DNA of 64,000 nt from Mycobacterium marinum. Lineage in GTDB: Bacteria > Actinomycetota > Actinomycetes > Mycobacteriales > Mycobacteriaceae. Below, piece by piece: positions 1 through 11,532 of this stretch (its first letter is position 1; each line of letters begins with the position of its first letter). The notes below the pieces were generated by a model that did not search any database, was not told where the DNA came from, and worked only from the letters and a program-made list of their open reading frames with translations. The stretch covers positions 3,720,001 to 3,784,000 of the forward strand of contig NZ_CP024190.1 of assembly GCF_003391395.1 (NCBI RefSeq), written 5' to 3'. Made by a program: the position numbers and the translations under genes.

Positions 1-231
1 CGATTGACGGTCGGCCGGCCACTCATAGGCCATGATCAGGGTGTCCTTGAAGATGGTGGCGTCCATCAACATCCGGGCCAACATCGGATAGCCGTCGTCA
101 TCGGCCTCGAGGATTTCGACTTCCTTGTACTCGGAGATCCATTCAGGGTAGGCCTCGATGTCAGCGATCGCTTTCATCACCTCACCCGGCTCCGCGTCGA
201 TGTAAATCGTCTGCGTCGTCTTGTCCGCCAC
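1..231 (-). CDS. SRPBCC / polyketide cyclase-like protein (TB16.3-like), 3' part cut by window edge
   Basis: The first 77 codons of a minus-strand gene are visible; the rest lies before base 1. The start is GTG at 231, giving a protein beginning MADKTTQTIYIDAEPGEV. The sequence through the D-I-E-A-Y-P-E-W-I-S-E-Y stretch and the E-I-L-E-A-D-D-D-G-Y stretch strongly resembles M. tuberculosis Rv2185c (TB16.3), a small START/SRPBCC-fold protein of about 144 residues with a hydrophobic ligand pocket. The ligand and function are unknown in that family. It lies 96 bp downstream of a second SRPBCC-like gene on the same strand, so the two may be co-transcribed. Identity is confident; function is not. 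Confidence 0.9.
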   Translation of the reverse strand, partial: MADKTTQTIYIDAEPGEVMKAIADIEAYPEWISEYKEVEILEADDDGYPMLARMLMDATIFKDTLIMAYEWPADRQS

Positions 232-327
232 CTGACCACCTTTCTCTGCCCCCGCACTCGATGTTTTTTCCCGGGGACACGGCCTTCCGGCAGAAACGGT
301 ACTCCCCGAAGCGCTACCTTGACCCGG

Positions 328-717
328 CTAAATTACCGGAGAAACTCCGATCGGGCGTGTCTGCTCCAACGTCGTTTTCACCTCGAACGCCATCTTCTTG
401 CCCGCCACCCGGCGCTGATGCGTCATTTTCGCCAGCTTCATCCGGGCCAACTCCCAAGCCGTCACTCCAGTGGGTTCAGCATGCAGGAAATAGTGCAGCA
501 CGACCCCGTCCAACGACGGCTCGAGCCAGATCTCCATCGTGCCGGTCAAGGCCCCGGTAACCGCCCACCTGATTCCCTTGTCGGCGCGGTCCTCGGTGAC
601 CTGCAGCCACAGATCGGGCCACCACCGGCTCCAGCTTGATCGATCCGCGACCGCGGCTCCGACCCGTGCGCCATCCGCGGCGATATACGTCTCATCCGCG
701 ATCTGGATGCTGTTCAT
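328..717 (-). CDS. Conserved hypothetical protein (Rv2186c-like), possible SRPBCC fold
   Basis: 129 codons plus stop. The ATG at 717 gives a start of MNSIQIADETYIAADGARVG, matching the remembered start of M. tuberculosis Rv2186c. An upstream in-frame Met at 834 would add 39 residues that look non-coding. The alternation of short strands with W-S-R-W-W-P-D-L and V-T-G-A-L-T-G-T-M-E-I-W-L-E-P suggests a small helix-grip/SRPBCC protein like its neighbour, but this is inference. There are no membrane segments or signal peptide. It is divergent from fadD15, with a 209-bp shared upstream region (718-926) likely to hold both promoters. Confidence 0.85.
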   Translation of the reverse strand: MNSIQIADETYIAADGARVGAAVADRSSWSRWWPDLWLQVTEDRADKGIRWAVTGALTGTMEIWLEPSLDGVVLHYFLHAEPTGVTAWELARMKLAKMTHQRRVAGKKMAFEVKTTLEQTRPIGVSPVI

Positions 718-926
718 GGCCACAGCTTCACACACCCACCTGAGGGGGGCTGGCACCACCCCGCAGGTGCGGAACCCGCGCGCGCGGGCAATCGCAGTGA
801 GAATCCGAACCGGGCGCCAACCAGGCGCCTCCATGCTGCGCGAATGCTGCGATTAGGCTGTGAGCAGGCAGTCCGCCCGCAAAATGGCAATCAACGCCAC
901 AACAGGTGTAGCGAGGTCGAAACGAA

Positions 927-2729
927 GTGCGTCAGTACAGTGTCCCCGCCCGTTTTTCCGTCGACGAGCGCGACAACGTCGCGGCCATGGTTTTCGAGCA
1001 CGAGCGCGATGATCCCGACCACATCATCTATCAGCGCCAGATCGACGGTATCTGGACCGATATCACCTGCGCCGAGGCGGCCCGGCACGTTCGTTCTGCA
1101 GCATTGGGTTTGATCGCACTCGGAGTCCAGGCCGGTGACCGGGTGTCCATCTTCTCGGCCACTTGCTACGAGTGGGCGATCCTGGATCTGGCGATCCTGG
1201 CGGTGGGCGCTGTCACCGTGCCCATCTACGAGACATCGTCTGCCGAGCAGGTGCGCTGGGTGCTGCAGAATTCAGAAGCCGTGCTGGCGTTCGCCGAGAC
1301 CGACGCGCATGCCGCAATGATCGCCGAGCTGACCGGTGACCTGCCCGCCCTGCGCCGCGTCCTGGTTATCAACGGTTCGGGTCCCAAGGCGCTCGAGCAG
1401 CTCGCCGAGGAGGGTGGGTCGGTTGACCGGGCCGAGCTGACGGCGCGACTCGATGCGCTGCGCTCCTCGGATCCGGCAACCCTGATCTACACCTCAGGCA
1501 CCACCGGGCGGCCGAAGGGCTGCCAACTCACCCACTCCAACCTGCTTCACGAGATTCGCGGCACGCAGGAGTCCCTACCCACGCTGGTGTGCCCCGGGCA
1601 GCGGTTGCTGGTCTTCCTGCCGCTGGCCCACGTGCTGGCCCGGGCACTTGCCTTGTCGGCCTTCGCCAGCAAGGTGACCGTCGGATTCACCAGCGACATC
1701 AAGAATCTGCTGCCACTGTTTGCGGTGTTCAAACCCACAATTGTGGTTTCGGTGCCGCGGGTCTTCGAGAAGGTCTACAACACCGCGGAACAGAACGCCG
1801 CCAACGACGGCAAGGGGGCGATCTTCAAACTCGCCGCGCAGACGGCGGTCGATTGGAGTCGAGCCGTCGATGACGGCCGCCCGGGGTTGCTGTTGCGCGC
1901 CAAGCATGCGCTGTTCGACCGGCTCGTGTACCACAAGTTGCGCGCGGCTCTTGGCGGCGACTGCCACGCGGCGGTCTCCGGTGGGGCACCGCTGGGCGCG
2001 CGACTTGGTCACTTCTATCGCGGGGTCGGCCTAACCATCTACGAGGGCTACGGGCTGACCGAGACCAGCGCGGCAGTCACGATCAACCAGATTGACGCTA
2101 TCAAGATCGGGACGGTCGGAAAACTGGTGCCCGGCAACAGTTTGCGAATCGCCGACGACGGCGAGTTATTGGTACGCGGCGGCGTGGTGTTCAGCGGCTA
2201 CTGGCGCAACGAACAGGCCACCGACGAGGCATTCACCGACGGCTGGTTCCGGACCGGCGACCTCGGCGCAATTGACGACGACGGCTTCCTGAGCATCACC
2301 GGCCGCAAGAAGGAGCTCATCGTCACCGCGGGCGGTAAGAACGTCGCCCCCGCGGTGCTAGAGGATCAGCTACGGGCGCACCCGCTGATCAGCCAGGCGA
2401 TGGTGGTCGGGGACGCCAAGCCGTTCATCGGCGCACTGATCACCATCGATCCCGAGGCGTTCGGCGGTTGGAAGCAACGCAACAGCAAGGCCGACCATGC
2501 GGCGGTGCGCGACCTGGCCGAGGACCCCGACCTGGTTGCGGAGGTGGATGCGGCCGTCAAGGAGGCCAACTTGGCGGTGTCCCACGCCGAATCGATCCGC
2601 AAATTCCGAATTCTGCACGTCGATTTCACCGAGGACACCGGCGAGTTGACGCCAACGATGAAGGTAAAGCGCAACGTGGTGGCCGAAAAGTTCTCCGTCG
2701 AGATCGAGGCGATCTACACCAAGGATTAG
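927..2729 (+). CDS. fadD15: Long-chain fatty-acid--CoA ligase FadD15
   Basis: 600 residues, GTG start at 927, the same length as M. tuberculosis FadD15. It is an acyl-activating enzyme: fatty acid + ATP + CoA gives acyl-CoA, AMP and PPi. The P-loop-like motif [16 protein letters not shown] lies around residues 186-201. The [10 protein letters not shown] segment (A5), the RTGDLG aspartate motif and the [17 protein letters not shown] hinge region are intact, and PTMKVKR near the C-terminus supplies the catalytic lysine region. It stands alone as a monocistron ending in a perfect GC hairpin at 2735-2764. It converges on pimB across a tandem repeat. There is no sign of damage. Confidence 0.96.
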   Translation: MRQYSVPARFSVDERDNVAAMVFEHERDDPDHIIYQRQIDGIWTDITCAEAARHVRSAALGLIALGVQAGDRVSIFSATCYEWAILDLAILAVGAVTVPIYETSSAEQVRWVLQNSEAVLAFAETDAHAAMIAELTGDLPALRRVLVINGSGPKALEQLAEEGGSVDRAELTARLDALRSSDPATLIYTSGTTGRPKGCQLTHSNLLHEIRGTQESLPTLVCPGQRLLVFLPLAHVLARALALSAFASKVTVGFTSDIKNLLPLFAVFKPTIVVSVPRVFEKVYNTAEQNAANDGKGAIFKLAAQTAVDWSRAVDDGRPGLLLRAKHALFDRLVYHKLRAALGGDCHAAVSGGAPLGARLGHFYRGVGLTIYEGYGLTETSAAVTINQIDAIKIGTVGKLVPGNSLRIADDGELLVRGGVVFSGYWRNEQATDEAFTDGWFRTGDLGAIDDDGFLSITGRKKELIVTAGGKNVAPAVLEDQLRAHPLISQAMVVGDAKPFIGALITIDPEAFGGWKQRNSKADHAAVRDLAEDPDLVAEVDAAVKEANLAVSHAESIRKFRILHVDFTEDTGELTPTMKVKRNVVAEKFSVEIEAIYTKD

Positions 2730-2734
2730 TCCAA

Positions 2735-2764
2735 CGCGCCGCCGGCGGCTCCGCCGGCGGCGCG
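2735..2764. terminator. Perfect 14-bp GC inverted repeat after fadD15
   Basis: Arms 2735-2748 and 2751-2764 are perfect reverse complements with a 2-base centre, six bases after the fadD15 stop. There is no T-run, which is usual for mycobacterial terminators. It sits between convergent genes and may serve both strands. Confidence 0.65.
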
Positions 2765-2775
2765 CATGAGCGGAT

Positions 2776-2993
2776 CGCCCGACTCCTCCTCCGGCCTCAC
2801 CGGCCGGCATCGTCGCCGCGCACCACCCCAATCGCCCGACTCCTCCTCCGGCCTCACCGGCCGGCATCGTCGCCGCGCACCACCCCAATCGCCCGACTCC
2901 TCCTCCGGCCTCACCGGCCGGCATCGTCGCCGCGCACCACCCCAATCGCCCGACTCCTCCTCCGGCCTCACCGGCCGGCATCGTCGCCGCGCA
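2776..2993. repeat. 57-bp tandem repeat (VNTR-like), about 3.8 copies, carrying the 3' end of pimB
   Basis: Three full 57-bp units (2776-2832, 2833-2889, 2890-2946) and a 47-bp partial unit (2947-2993) are identical by eye. The partial unit contains the last seven pimB codons and its TGA stop (2968-2970). Every upstream copy therefore repeats this gene end, ending R-G-D-D-A-G-R-stop on the minus strand. The array lies between the convergent genes fadD15 and pimB. Unit length and place match mycobacterial MIRU/ETR-type VNTRs, so copy number probably varies between strains. Confidence 0.95.
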
Positions 2994-4125
2994 GAAGCTC
3001 GGCGAGGCGGGCCGCCAACGTGTCCCAGCGCCACTGAGACGTCACCCACTGCCGGCCGGCGTCACCCATCCGGGCCGCCCGGTCGCGATCGGCCAACACC
3101 TCGATGACCGCGCCGGCGACCTTGTCCACCGAGTTGCCGTCAACCACCAGCCCGGTCTTGTTGTGCTGCACCGTTTCCGGCGCTCCACCAGATTCACCCG
3201 CAATGACCGGCACGCCGCTGGCGGACGCCTCGAGAAAGACGATGCCCAAGCCCTCAACGTCCATACCAGAGCCCCGAGTGCGGCACGGCATCGCGAACAC
3301 GTCGGCCATCGCGTGATGGGTCGGCAGCTCCTCGCCCGGCACGCCGCCGGTGAACGTCACATGCTCATCCACCTCGCAGTCCCGCGCCAGCTTGCGCAAC
3401 GTCTCCAGGTAGGGGCCGCCTCCGACGATTACCAGCGCCGCCCCGTCGACCCTCCGGCGGATCGCGGGTAGCGCCTTGATCAGGGTGTCCTGGCCCTTGC
3501 GCGGCACCAGCCGCGACACACACACCACGGTGGGCCGCTCCCCCAGCTGGTAGCGCTTGCGAAGTTCGGCGCGGGCGGCCGGGTCCGGCCGAAACCGGTC
3601 GGTGTCGACTCCGGGCGGCAAGTATTCCAATGAAGCCGCGGGCCCGAAGGCCGGCGCGAATCGCGAGCGCGTGTAGCGACTGACGAAGGTCACAATGTCG
3701 GTGGTGTCCCCGATTCGACGCAGTACCGACCGCGCGACGGGAAGCATCGACCAACCCACCTCGTGACCATGCGTGCTGGCCAGCACCCGGGTCGCACCAG
3801 CCTGCCTCGCACGCGGCGCCAGCAGAGCCAACGGTGCGGCCGCACCGAACCACACGGTGTCGATGTCGTGCTGGGCGATCAGCCGGCGCACCCGGCTGTC
3901 GACTGTCGGAACGGGCAGCATCAGCGTGCTGGGATGGCGTACCACCCGATAGCCCGCGGCCCGGGCCACGTCGTCATACCCCTGCGCACCCTTCCATTGC
4001 GGTGCATAGACCGTTATGGAATGCGACCCGGCCTCAACGAGGCGACCGACGAACTCGCTCAGATATGACTGGATGCCGCCGCGACGGGGCGGAAAGTCGT
4101 TAGTTACCAGCAGGACCCGACTCAT
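2968..4125 (-). CDS. pimB: GDP-mannose-dependent phosphatidylinositol-monomannoside mannosyltransferase (PimB-type, GT4)
   Basis: 385 residues from ATG at 4125 (MSRVLLVTNDFPPRRGGIQ), the same length as M. tuberculosis Rv2188c (PimB'). In that family the enzyme adds the second mannose to PIM1 on the cytoplasmic membrane face, an early step to PIM, LM and LAM. GT-B features seen: the N-terminal glycine-rich P-P-R-R-G-G loop, GVDTDRFRPD, the CVSRLVPRKGQD nucleotide-binding segment near residue 200, and the C-terminal EGLGIVFLEASASGVPVIAG E-x7-E motif. An in-frame 83-codon extension upstream is rejected because it runs into Rv2189c-like sequence. Its last codons lie in the 57-bp tandem array. It is likely co-transcribed with the two envelope genes upstream. 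Confidence 0.94.
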   Translation of the reverse strand: MSRVLLVTNDFPPRRGGIQSYLSEFVGRLVEAGSHSITVYAPQWKGAQGYDDVARAAGYRVVRHPSTLMLPVPTVDSRVRRLIAQHDIDTVWFGAAAPLALLAPRARQAGATRVLASTHGHEVGWSMLPVARSVLRRIGDTTDIVTFVSRYTRSRFAPAFGPAASLEYLPPGVDTDRFRPDPAARAELRKRYQLGERPTVVCVSRLVPRKGQDTLIKALPAIRRRVDGAALVIVGGGPYLETLRKLARDCEVDEHVTFTGGVPGEELPTHHAMADVFAMPCRTRGSGMDVEGLGIVFLEASASGVPVIAGESGGAPETVQHNKTGLVVDGNSVDKVAGAVIEVLADRDRAARMGDAGRQWVTSQWRWDTLAARLAELLRGDDAGR

Positions 4126-4196
4126 CAGGGCCAATCTAGCCTGGCCACGATGTGGACTATCCAGCGGTCTTTGCCACGCGTTGGATCGTGCTCGAA

Positions 4197-5054
4197 TCAG
4201 GACGAGACGCTCATCCATTGCTGCCAGCCGGCGAGCAGCCCGGCAGCATCCGTGCCGAGCACCTCGAGCGCGGCTCGCGGCAAGTCCGAATGCCCTGGAC
4301 CGCAGGCGGCCAGGTAGAGGTCGCGCAACTTGGTCGTGCCATAGGTGTCGGCCACAAATCGGGTAAACCACCATGCTCGGTCATACGCTCGCGAGCGCGC
4401 CGGCCCGGGAATGTCGAGGTCGTCGTCTGACGGCAGAGCTGCGGGTGGGGCCTCAGCCGGCCGGGAAGTGGTCGGCCGCGCGACGAAATCGGCCACCCCC
4501 TCGGTCAACCACCGCGGCGCGTCAAGTGCCGTGTCAACGCGGGCCGCGTAGTGAAAAAGCTCGTGGGTCAGCACTATTCGCAGTGCCGTGGCGCTCATCT
4601 TGACCGCGCCTGGTGCGAACACAATTCGTTGGCCAGCCACCGCCCGGCTGCCAGGATCGAAGCGCTCGGCCACAGTCACCGCCGCGATGTCAGCCCATTG
4701 GGACGCCGTACCGCCGCCCGCCGCCGTTCGGAATTGTTCGTCTGAACCGGCGGCCACCACCGAGATTTCGCGGGCCCAGTCGGTGCCCCAGAAGGCCACT
4801 ACCGCATTGACCGCGGCGTGGATGTCCGCCCCGACGCGCGACAACAGTAGGTCGGAGTTCGCGCCGCCGAGGTTGATCAGCCGCACGGTCCGATCTCCGA
4901 TGACAACCGGCGGCGGGCCAGGATCCTCAGCAGACGCTAGTGACCGCTGTGGCGCACTATCCGGATGACGCGTTACGGCGGCAGCCGTTACCAACTCGAT
5001 GACAAATATGCACGCCAGCGCAATCGAAAACCATCGGGATCGATGCCGCAGCAC
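4197..5054 (-). CDS. Secreted or membrane-anchored HExxH metallopeptidase-like protein (Rv2189c-like)
   Basis: 285 residues from GTG at 5054. An N-terminal hydrophobic segment (about residues 10-28) after basic residues looks like a signal peptide or anchor. A zinc-protease motif H-E-L-F-H-Y-A is followed about 17 residues later by W-L-T-E-G-V-A-D-F, giving the third (Glu) ligand of a gluzincin (peptidase MA-like) site. It is homologous in order and sequence to M. tuberculosis Rv2189c, whose function is not known to me. It lies 13 bp after ripC and 71 bp before pimB on the same strand, suggesting an envelope operon. Peptidase activity is inferred from the motif only. Confidence 0.88.
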   Translation of the reverse strand: MLRHRSRWFSIALACIFVIELVTAAAVTRHPDSAPQRSLASAEDPGPPPVVIGDRTVRLINLGGANSDLLLSRVGADIHAAVNAVVAFWGTDWAREISVVAAGSDEQFRTAAGGGTASQWADIAAVTVAERFDPGSRAVAGQRIVFAPGAVKMSATALRIVLTHELFHYAARVDTALDAPRWLTEGVADFVARPTTSRPAEAPPAALPSDDDLDIPGPARSRAYDRAWWFTRFVADTYGTTKLRDLYLAACGPGHSDLPRAALEVLGTDAAGLLAGWQQWMSVSS

Positions 5055-5067
5055 CGTGGCAGAGCCG

Positions 5068-6228
5068 TCAGTAGCGGCGCGCGTCGTAGATCGGTCCCGA
5101 GGAATTCATCGGCACCACCCGCACCGGTACACCGTAGGTGGACGAATGGACCATCAGTCCGTCACCGATGTAGATGCCGGCATGTGACGCGTCGGAGTAG
5201 AAGGTCAGGACGTCGCCTGGCTGCAGGTCCGACAGCGATACCGGTTGACCTCCATGGGCCAGCGCCTGGCTGGAGTGAGGTAGCGCGATGCCGGCTTGCT
5301 GGAAGGCCCACATGACCAACCCGGAGCAGTCGAACCCACCTGGAGCGGCACCGCCCCACGCGTAGGGCGTCCCAACTTGGGTTAGCGCCGCCTGCACCAC
5401 GGCCGCGCGGTCGCCGCCGGCACCGTCTGGCGGCGTGAACGGCATCGCGGACACTCCACCGGGCGGCGGGGCCTCACCCGGCACCGGTGCGCCCGCTGGC
5501 GGCGGTCCACCTGGCGGTGTGCCCTCCGGCGCCGGCCCGGGGGCACCTGGCAATCCGGCGGGAACCTGTCCTGGATCGGCGAGCGCGGTGCGCTGGTCCG
5601 GAGTCAATGCCAGGTACTGCGACTTGACGACCGCGATCTGGACCTGCAGCTGGCTCTGCTTGTGCTGCAGATTTGCCCGCACGGCCGCAGCTTGTTCGGC
5701 GGCGGACTTGGCATCGGCGGCCGACTTCTCGGAGGCCTGCTCAGCCTCGGCGGCCTGCTCCCTGGCGGTCCGGAAACCCGACATCTGGGTGGCCATCTGG
5801 TGCGCCATCACGCGCTGCATCGACAGGCCGTCGATCAGCAGCTGCGGGGACGGAGCCGTCAGAATCGTGTCCATACCGTTGGCGCGACCGCCCATGTAAG
5901 CGGCCGCCGCGACCTTGTTGACCGCGGTCTGGAACGAGGCCAGCTGCCCCTTGGCAGCGTCCAGCGCGGCCTGGTCGTCAGTGAGCTTGTTTTCAGCGGC
6001 CTGCTGAGCCGCCAGCTTCGCGCCCAAGTCGAGCTCTGCGCTGTGCATCGCTTCGGTGGTTTGTTCCGCCTGCCGAGATAGCTCGTTTAGCTTTGCCAGC
6101 GCGTCCTCAGCCGGGTCCGCCATCGCACCCGCGGCGACGAAGCCGGACAACGCGGTGAAGCTCGCTAACGAACCGATGGCGGACCGCCGGATAACGCGCG
6201 CAGTCAATTGCCTACAGTCGAGCCTCAA
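5068..6228 (-). CDS. ripC: NlpC/P60 peptidoglycan endopeptidase RipC
   Basis: 386 residues from a TTG start at 6228 (A/G-rich AAGGAAG upstream). The N-terminus has basic residues then a hydrophobic signal sequence. Residues about 40-205 are Ala/Gln/Lys-rich and predicted coiled coil, and a Pro/Gly linker follows. The C-terminal NlpC/P60 domain has the catalytic Cys in GGFDCSGLVMWAF and the His in SDASHAGIYIGDG; H-S-S-T-Y-G follows. It closely matches M. tuberculosis Rv2190c (RipC), a hydrolase that cuts peptide stems and is reported to act with FtsX through its coiled coil. The 174-bp region upstream is noticeably AT-rich. Confidence 0.95.
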   Translation of the reverse strand: MRLDCRQLTARVIRRSAIGSLASFTALSGFVAAGAMADPAEDALAKLNELSRQAEQTTEAMHSAELDLGAKLAAQQAAENKLTDDQAALDAAKGQLASFQTAVNKVAAAAYMGGRANGMDTILTAPSPQLLIDGLSMQRVMAHQMATQMSGFRTAREQAAEAEQASEKSAADAKSAAEQAAAVRANLQHKQSQLQVQIAVVKSQYLALTPDQRTALADPGQVPAGLPGAPGPAPEGTPPGGPPPAGAPVPGEAPPPGGVSAMPFTPPDGAGGDRAAVVQAALTQVGTPYAWGGAAPGGFDCSGLVMWAFQQAGIALPHSSQALAHGGQPVSLSDLQPGDVLTFYSDASHAGIYIGDGLMVHSSTYGVPVRVVPMNSSGPIYDARRY

Positions 6229-6402
6229 GATTTTGCTTCCTTAAACTGCCATCGGCGATGTGCCGTCGAGCCGGTTTAGGTCTCAAATAGGTTACGAAAT
6301 GATATCGGCGTTTGTCCAAACGGGAGAGTTAAGAAAATAGCAAGATTTCTGTAGTTTTCATGTGGGAGCGCGTCTTTGCGCGATCACCACCATACATAAC
6401 TT
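6229..6402. promoter_or_regulatory. AT-rich leader/promoter region upstream of ripC
   Basis: The 174 bp between ripC and the next minus-strand gene is much richer in A/T than its surroundings, for example around 6290-6360. It must hold the ripC promoter or leader. I could not define a convincing -10/-35 pair or match it to a known riboswitch. Confidence 0.4.
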
Positions 6403-6657
6403 CTACGCGACGCCAGTCGCTCGGTTACGGCGGATTGGGACCAGCCGTAACCTTGGCGCCAGCCCGGCATCCGCGAGGGCTTCCAGCGCCACGCGTTCGT
6501 CGTACATCAACTCGTCGGGGACCCCGAGCAAGACGCTGACTACACAGTCGCGGCACGCGGGCCCGCGGACCGCGCAGTCATCACAATCAATCACCACCGG
6601 ATCGCCCGGTTCGGCCCCCGCACCGCTTTTGCTGTCGGTTCCGCTGGTGTGTGCCAT
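6403..6657 (-). CDS. Small conserved cysteine-motif protein
   Basis: 84 residues from ATG at 6657, with a GAGAGG Shine-Dalgarno-like stretch about 11 bases upstream. A longer version from 6699 is possible but has no better support. The centre carries two Cys-x-x-Cys pairs, [10 protein letters not shown] and C-R-D-C-V-V, followed by L-L-G-V-P-D-E-L. This pattern could bind a metal or form disulfides. Small proteins of this type are, to my memory, widespread in actinobacteria between ripC-like and DnaQ-UvrC-like genes but often unannotated. It is divergent from the nuclease gene at 6810. Function unknown. Confidence 0.7.
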   Translation of the reverse strand: MAHTSGTDSKSGAGAEPGDPVVIDCDDCAVRGPACRDCVVSVLLGVPDELMYDERVALEALADAGLAPRLRLVPIRRNRATGVA

Positions 6658-8708
6658 TTGGGGTCGGTCCTCTCGGTAGTGTCTTGCGCTCACTGTCAAC
6701 TGAGCCGAACGCTAACCGGCGCCACCGACAGATCTGGTCCTGCCGAGATCCGGCAGCACTCCCTGACAGCCGGTGCGAGTGTCTGCGCGCGCCGGGTGGG
6801 AACCGGCGAATGTCGGTGCGAGTGCCTAACGTCACGGCCATGGGTGTGACGGGTGGAACTCAGCTGAGTCTCACCGGGCTCGATCCGGCCGCCTTTGCGG
6901 ACATCGCCTTACCGGGCACCGACCTCACTGACCCGGCGGCCGCCCAGGCAGACGACGTGTCGCTGCGCGAAACCACCTTCGTGGTCGTGGACCTGGAGAC
7001 CACCGGCGGACGAGCGACGGGCACTGAAGCATCGCCGCCGGACGCCATCACCGAGATCGGGGCCGTCAAGGTACGTGGTGGCGTGATCCTGGGCGAATTC
7101 GCGACCCTGGTCGACCCGCAACGCAGCATCCCACCCCAGATCGTGCGATTGACCGGAATCACCACGGCCATGCTGTGTGATGCCCCGACGATCGACTCCG
7201 TCCTGCCGATGTTCTTCGAGTTCGTTGGCAACTCGGTCCTGGTCGCCCACAACGCCGGGTTCGATATCGGGTTCCTGCGGGCGGCCGCAGGGCGCTGCGA
7301 CATCGCGTGGCCGGGATCGAAGGTGCTGTGCACGGTCCGGCTGGCTCGCCGAGTGCTCAGCCGCGAAGAAGCACCCAGCGTGCGGTTGGCCGCTTTGGCG
7401 CGCTTGTTTTCCGTCGCCACCCAACCCACACACCGCGCCCTCGACGACGCGCGCGCCACTGTCGAGGTGTTGCATGCCCTGATTGAGCGGGTGGGCAACC
7501 AGGGCGTGCATTCCTACGCCGAGCTGCGTGCATACCTACCGGGCGTGACGCCGGCACAGCGTCGCAAGCGAGTGCTCGCCGACGGGCTGCCGCACCGCCC
7601 GGGGATCTATCTGTTCCGAGGGCCATCGGGCGAAGTCCTCTATGTGGGCACCGCGGTCGACTTGCGCCGCCGGGTCAGTCAGTACTTCAACGGCGCCGAT
7701 TCTCGGGGCCGGATGAAGGAGATGGTCGCCCTGGCCGGCGCCGTCGACCATGTCGAGTGCGCACATGCCCTCGAGGCCGGAGTCCGTGAACTGCGGATGC
7801 TTGCCGCGCATGCACCGCCGTACAACCGTCGATCGAGGTTCCCGCACCGTTGGTGGTGGGTGACGCTCACCGACGAGGCGTTTCCCCGCCTATCGGTAGT
7901 TCGTGCTCCCCGGCATGACCGCGTTGTCGGCCCGTTTCGGTCGCGCACCGACGCGACAGAAACGGCGGCCCTGCTGGCGCGCTTCACCGGTGTCAGAACC
8001 TGCACCAAGCGGCTGGCCCGCTCGGCACTGCATGGTCCGGCTTGCCCAGAGTTGGAGGTGTCGGCCTGCCCCGCCGCGCGCAACGTCACCGCCGAGGGGT
8101 ACGCCGACGCGGCCAAGCGTGCGGCCGACTTGATCGAGGGAGTGGATAACACCGCACTGACCGCGGCCGTGCACCAAGTCAGCGACCTGGCCGAGCGGCA
8201 CCGCTATGAGAGCGCGGCACGGCTGCGCGACCACATCGCCACAGCTGTCGAAGTGCTCTGGCGTGGCCAACGGCTGCGCGCGCTGGTAGCCCTGCCCGAG
8301 CTGGTCGCGGCCGCTCCCGATGGCTGCGGCGGCTACCAGTTCGCGGTGATCCGCCACGGCCAGCTCGCAGCCGCCGGTAATTCCCGACGTGGGACACCGC
8401 CGATGCCGGTGGTCGACGCCCTCCACGCCGGAGCGCAAACGATCTTGCCGGCACCGGCGCCACTCGGCGGCGCGCTGGTAGAAGAGACCGCGCTGATTGC
8501 CCGCTGGCTGGCGACCCCGGGAGTGCGGATCGTGCGAGTCACCGGCGCTGAGCACACTGCCGACCGTGCGGAGTCCGCCGGCTGGACTTCACCGCTGAGA
8601 TCAGCCGGACCGTGGGCGGCATGGGCGGCTGCGGCGCGTTCGGCGCGGCTAGCCGCAGAGCAGGTTAGCCAAGGAGATCCGCGTGGTCGCCCGGATGGCG
8701 GCCGGCAA

Positions 8709-10574
<1,866 letters not shown>

Positions 10575-10626
10575 CAGCTGGCAGCCCCCAAACAGGCACG
10601 ATCAGGAAACGAACAGGAGAGCTCAG

Positions 10627-11532
10627 TTGAAGAAACTGGGATTCACCCGATCCGGTGGCAGTGAGCCGGTTGCCCGGCGACTCGTCGGGGCGCTGCGCGG
10701 CCCGCGTAGTCACCGATCAGAACAGCGAACTAGTCGCGCACGACGGCGTCTTCATCGCCGGTTATCGGGTGGGCTGCTGCTGTTGATAGCCCTGACCATC
10801 GCTGGCGGCGTGGCGGCCGTACTCACACCCGTCCCGCAGGTAGCCGTCGCCGACGAGTCTTCCGCCGCACTGCTTCGCACCGGCAAGCAGTTGTTCGACA
10901 CCTCATGTGTGTCTTGCCACGGCGCCAACCTGCAAGGCGTGCCCGACCACGGCCCCAGCTTGATCGGAGTCGGCGAGGCGGCCGTCTACTTCCAGGTATC
11001 GACGGGCCGGATGCCAGCCATGCGCGGCGAAGCGCAGGCACAGCGCAAAGAGCCGATTTTCGATGAGGCACAGACCGACGCTCTTGGCGCGTTCGTGCAA
11101 GCCAACGGCGGTGGCCCCACCGTGGTGCGCAACCCCGACGGCAGCCTTGCGATGAAGTCGCTGCGCGGAGATGATCTGGGCCGCGGCGGTGATCTGTTCC
11201 GCCTCAACTGCACCTCCTGCCACAACTTCACGGGCAAGGGCGGGGCGCTGTCCTCCGGCAAGTTCGCGCCGGATCTGGGGCCCGCCAACGAGCAGCAGAT
11301 CCTCACCGCGATGCTGACGGGTCCGCAGAACATGCCGAAGTTCTCCGACCGTCAGCTGTCATTCGACGCGAAGAAGGACATCATCGCCTACGTTCGCAAC
11401 GCCGCCGAGGAGCGGCAGCCCGGCGGCTACGGACTCGGTGGATTCGGTCCCGCACCTGAGGGCATGGCGATATGGATCATCGGTATGGTCGCCGCCATTG
11501 GGCTGGCACTGTGGATTGGGGCGCGATCATGA
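10627..11532 (+). CDS. qcrC: Diheme cytochrome c subunit of the bc1 complex
   Basis: 301 residues from a TTG start at 10627 with an AGGAG sequence upstream (about 10614-10618). The N-terminal basic region is followed by a membrane helix ([10 protein letters not shown]), then two cytochrome c domains with heme motifs C-V-S-C-H and C-T-S-C-H and distal Met candidates in GRMPAM and NMPKF. A C-terminal helix ([14 protein letters not shown]) anchors it. The two-heme subunit carries electrons directly to the aa3 oxidase in actinobacteria, without soluble cytochrome c. The basic N-terminus is about 20 residues longer than the M. tuberculosis protein I recall. The stop overlaps the qcrA start by 4 bp. 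Confidence 0.95.
   Translation: MKKLGFTRSGGSEPVARRLVGALRGPRSHRSEQRTSRARRRLHRRLSGGLLLLIALTIAGGVAAVLTPVPQVAVADESSAALLRTGKQLFDTSCVSCHGANLQGVPDHGPSLIGVGEAAVYFQVSTGRMPAMRGEAQAQRKEPIFDEAQTDALGAFVQANGGGPTVVRNPDGSLAMKSLRGDDLGRGGDLFRLNCTSCHNFTGKGGALSSGKFAPDLGPANEQQILTAMLTGPQNMPKFSDRQLSFDAKKDIIAYVRNAAEERQPGGYGLGGFGPAPEGMAIWIIGMVAAIGLALWIGARS

Noticed and set aside
2776..2993. CRISPR-like array
   Set aside because: Units are directly contiguous with no unique spacers and no cas genes; it is a tandem repeat.
4126..4374. 83-residue N-terminal extension of PimB
   Set aside because: It overlaps the Rv2189c-like gene and lacks family similarity; the 385-residue form matches the known length.
6229..6402. 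c-di-AMP (ydaO-type) riboswitch upstream of ripC, as found near some actinobacterial cell-wall hydrolases
   Set aside because: I could not find the conserved core elements in this 174-bp leader; it needs a covariance-model search.
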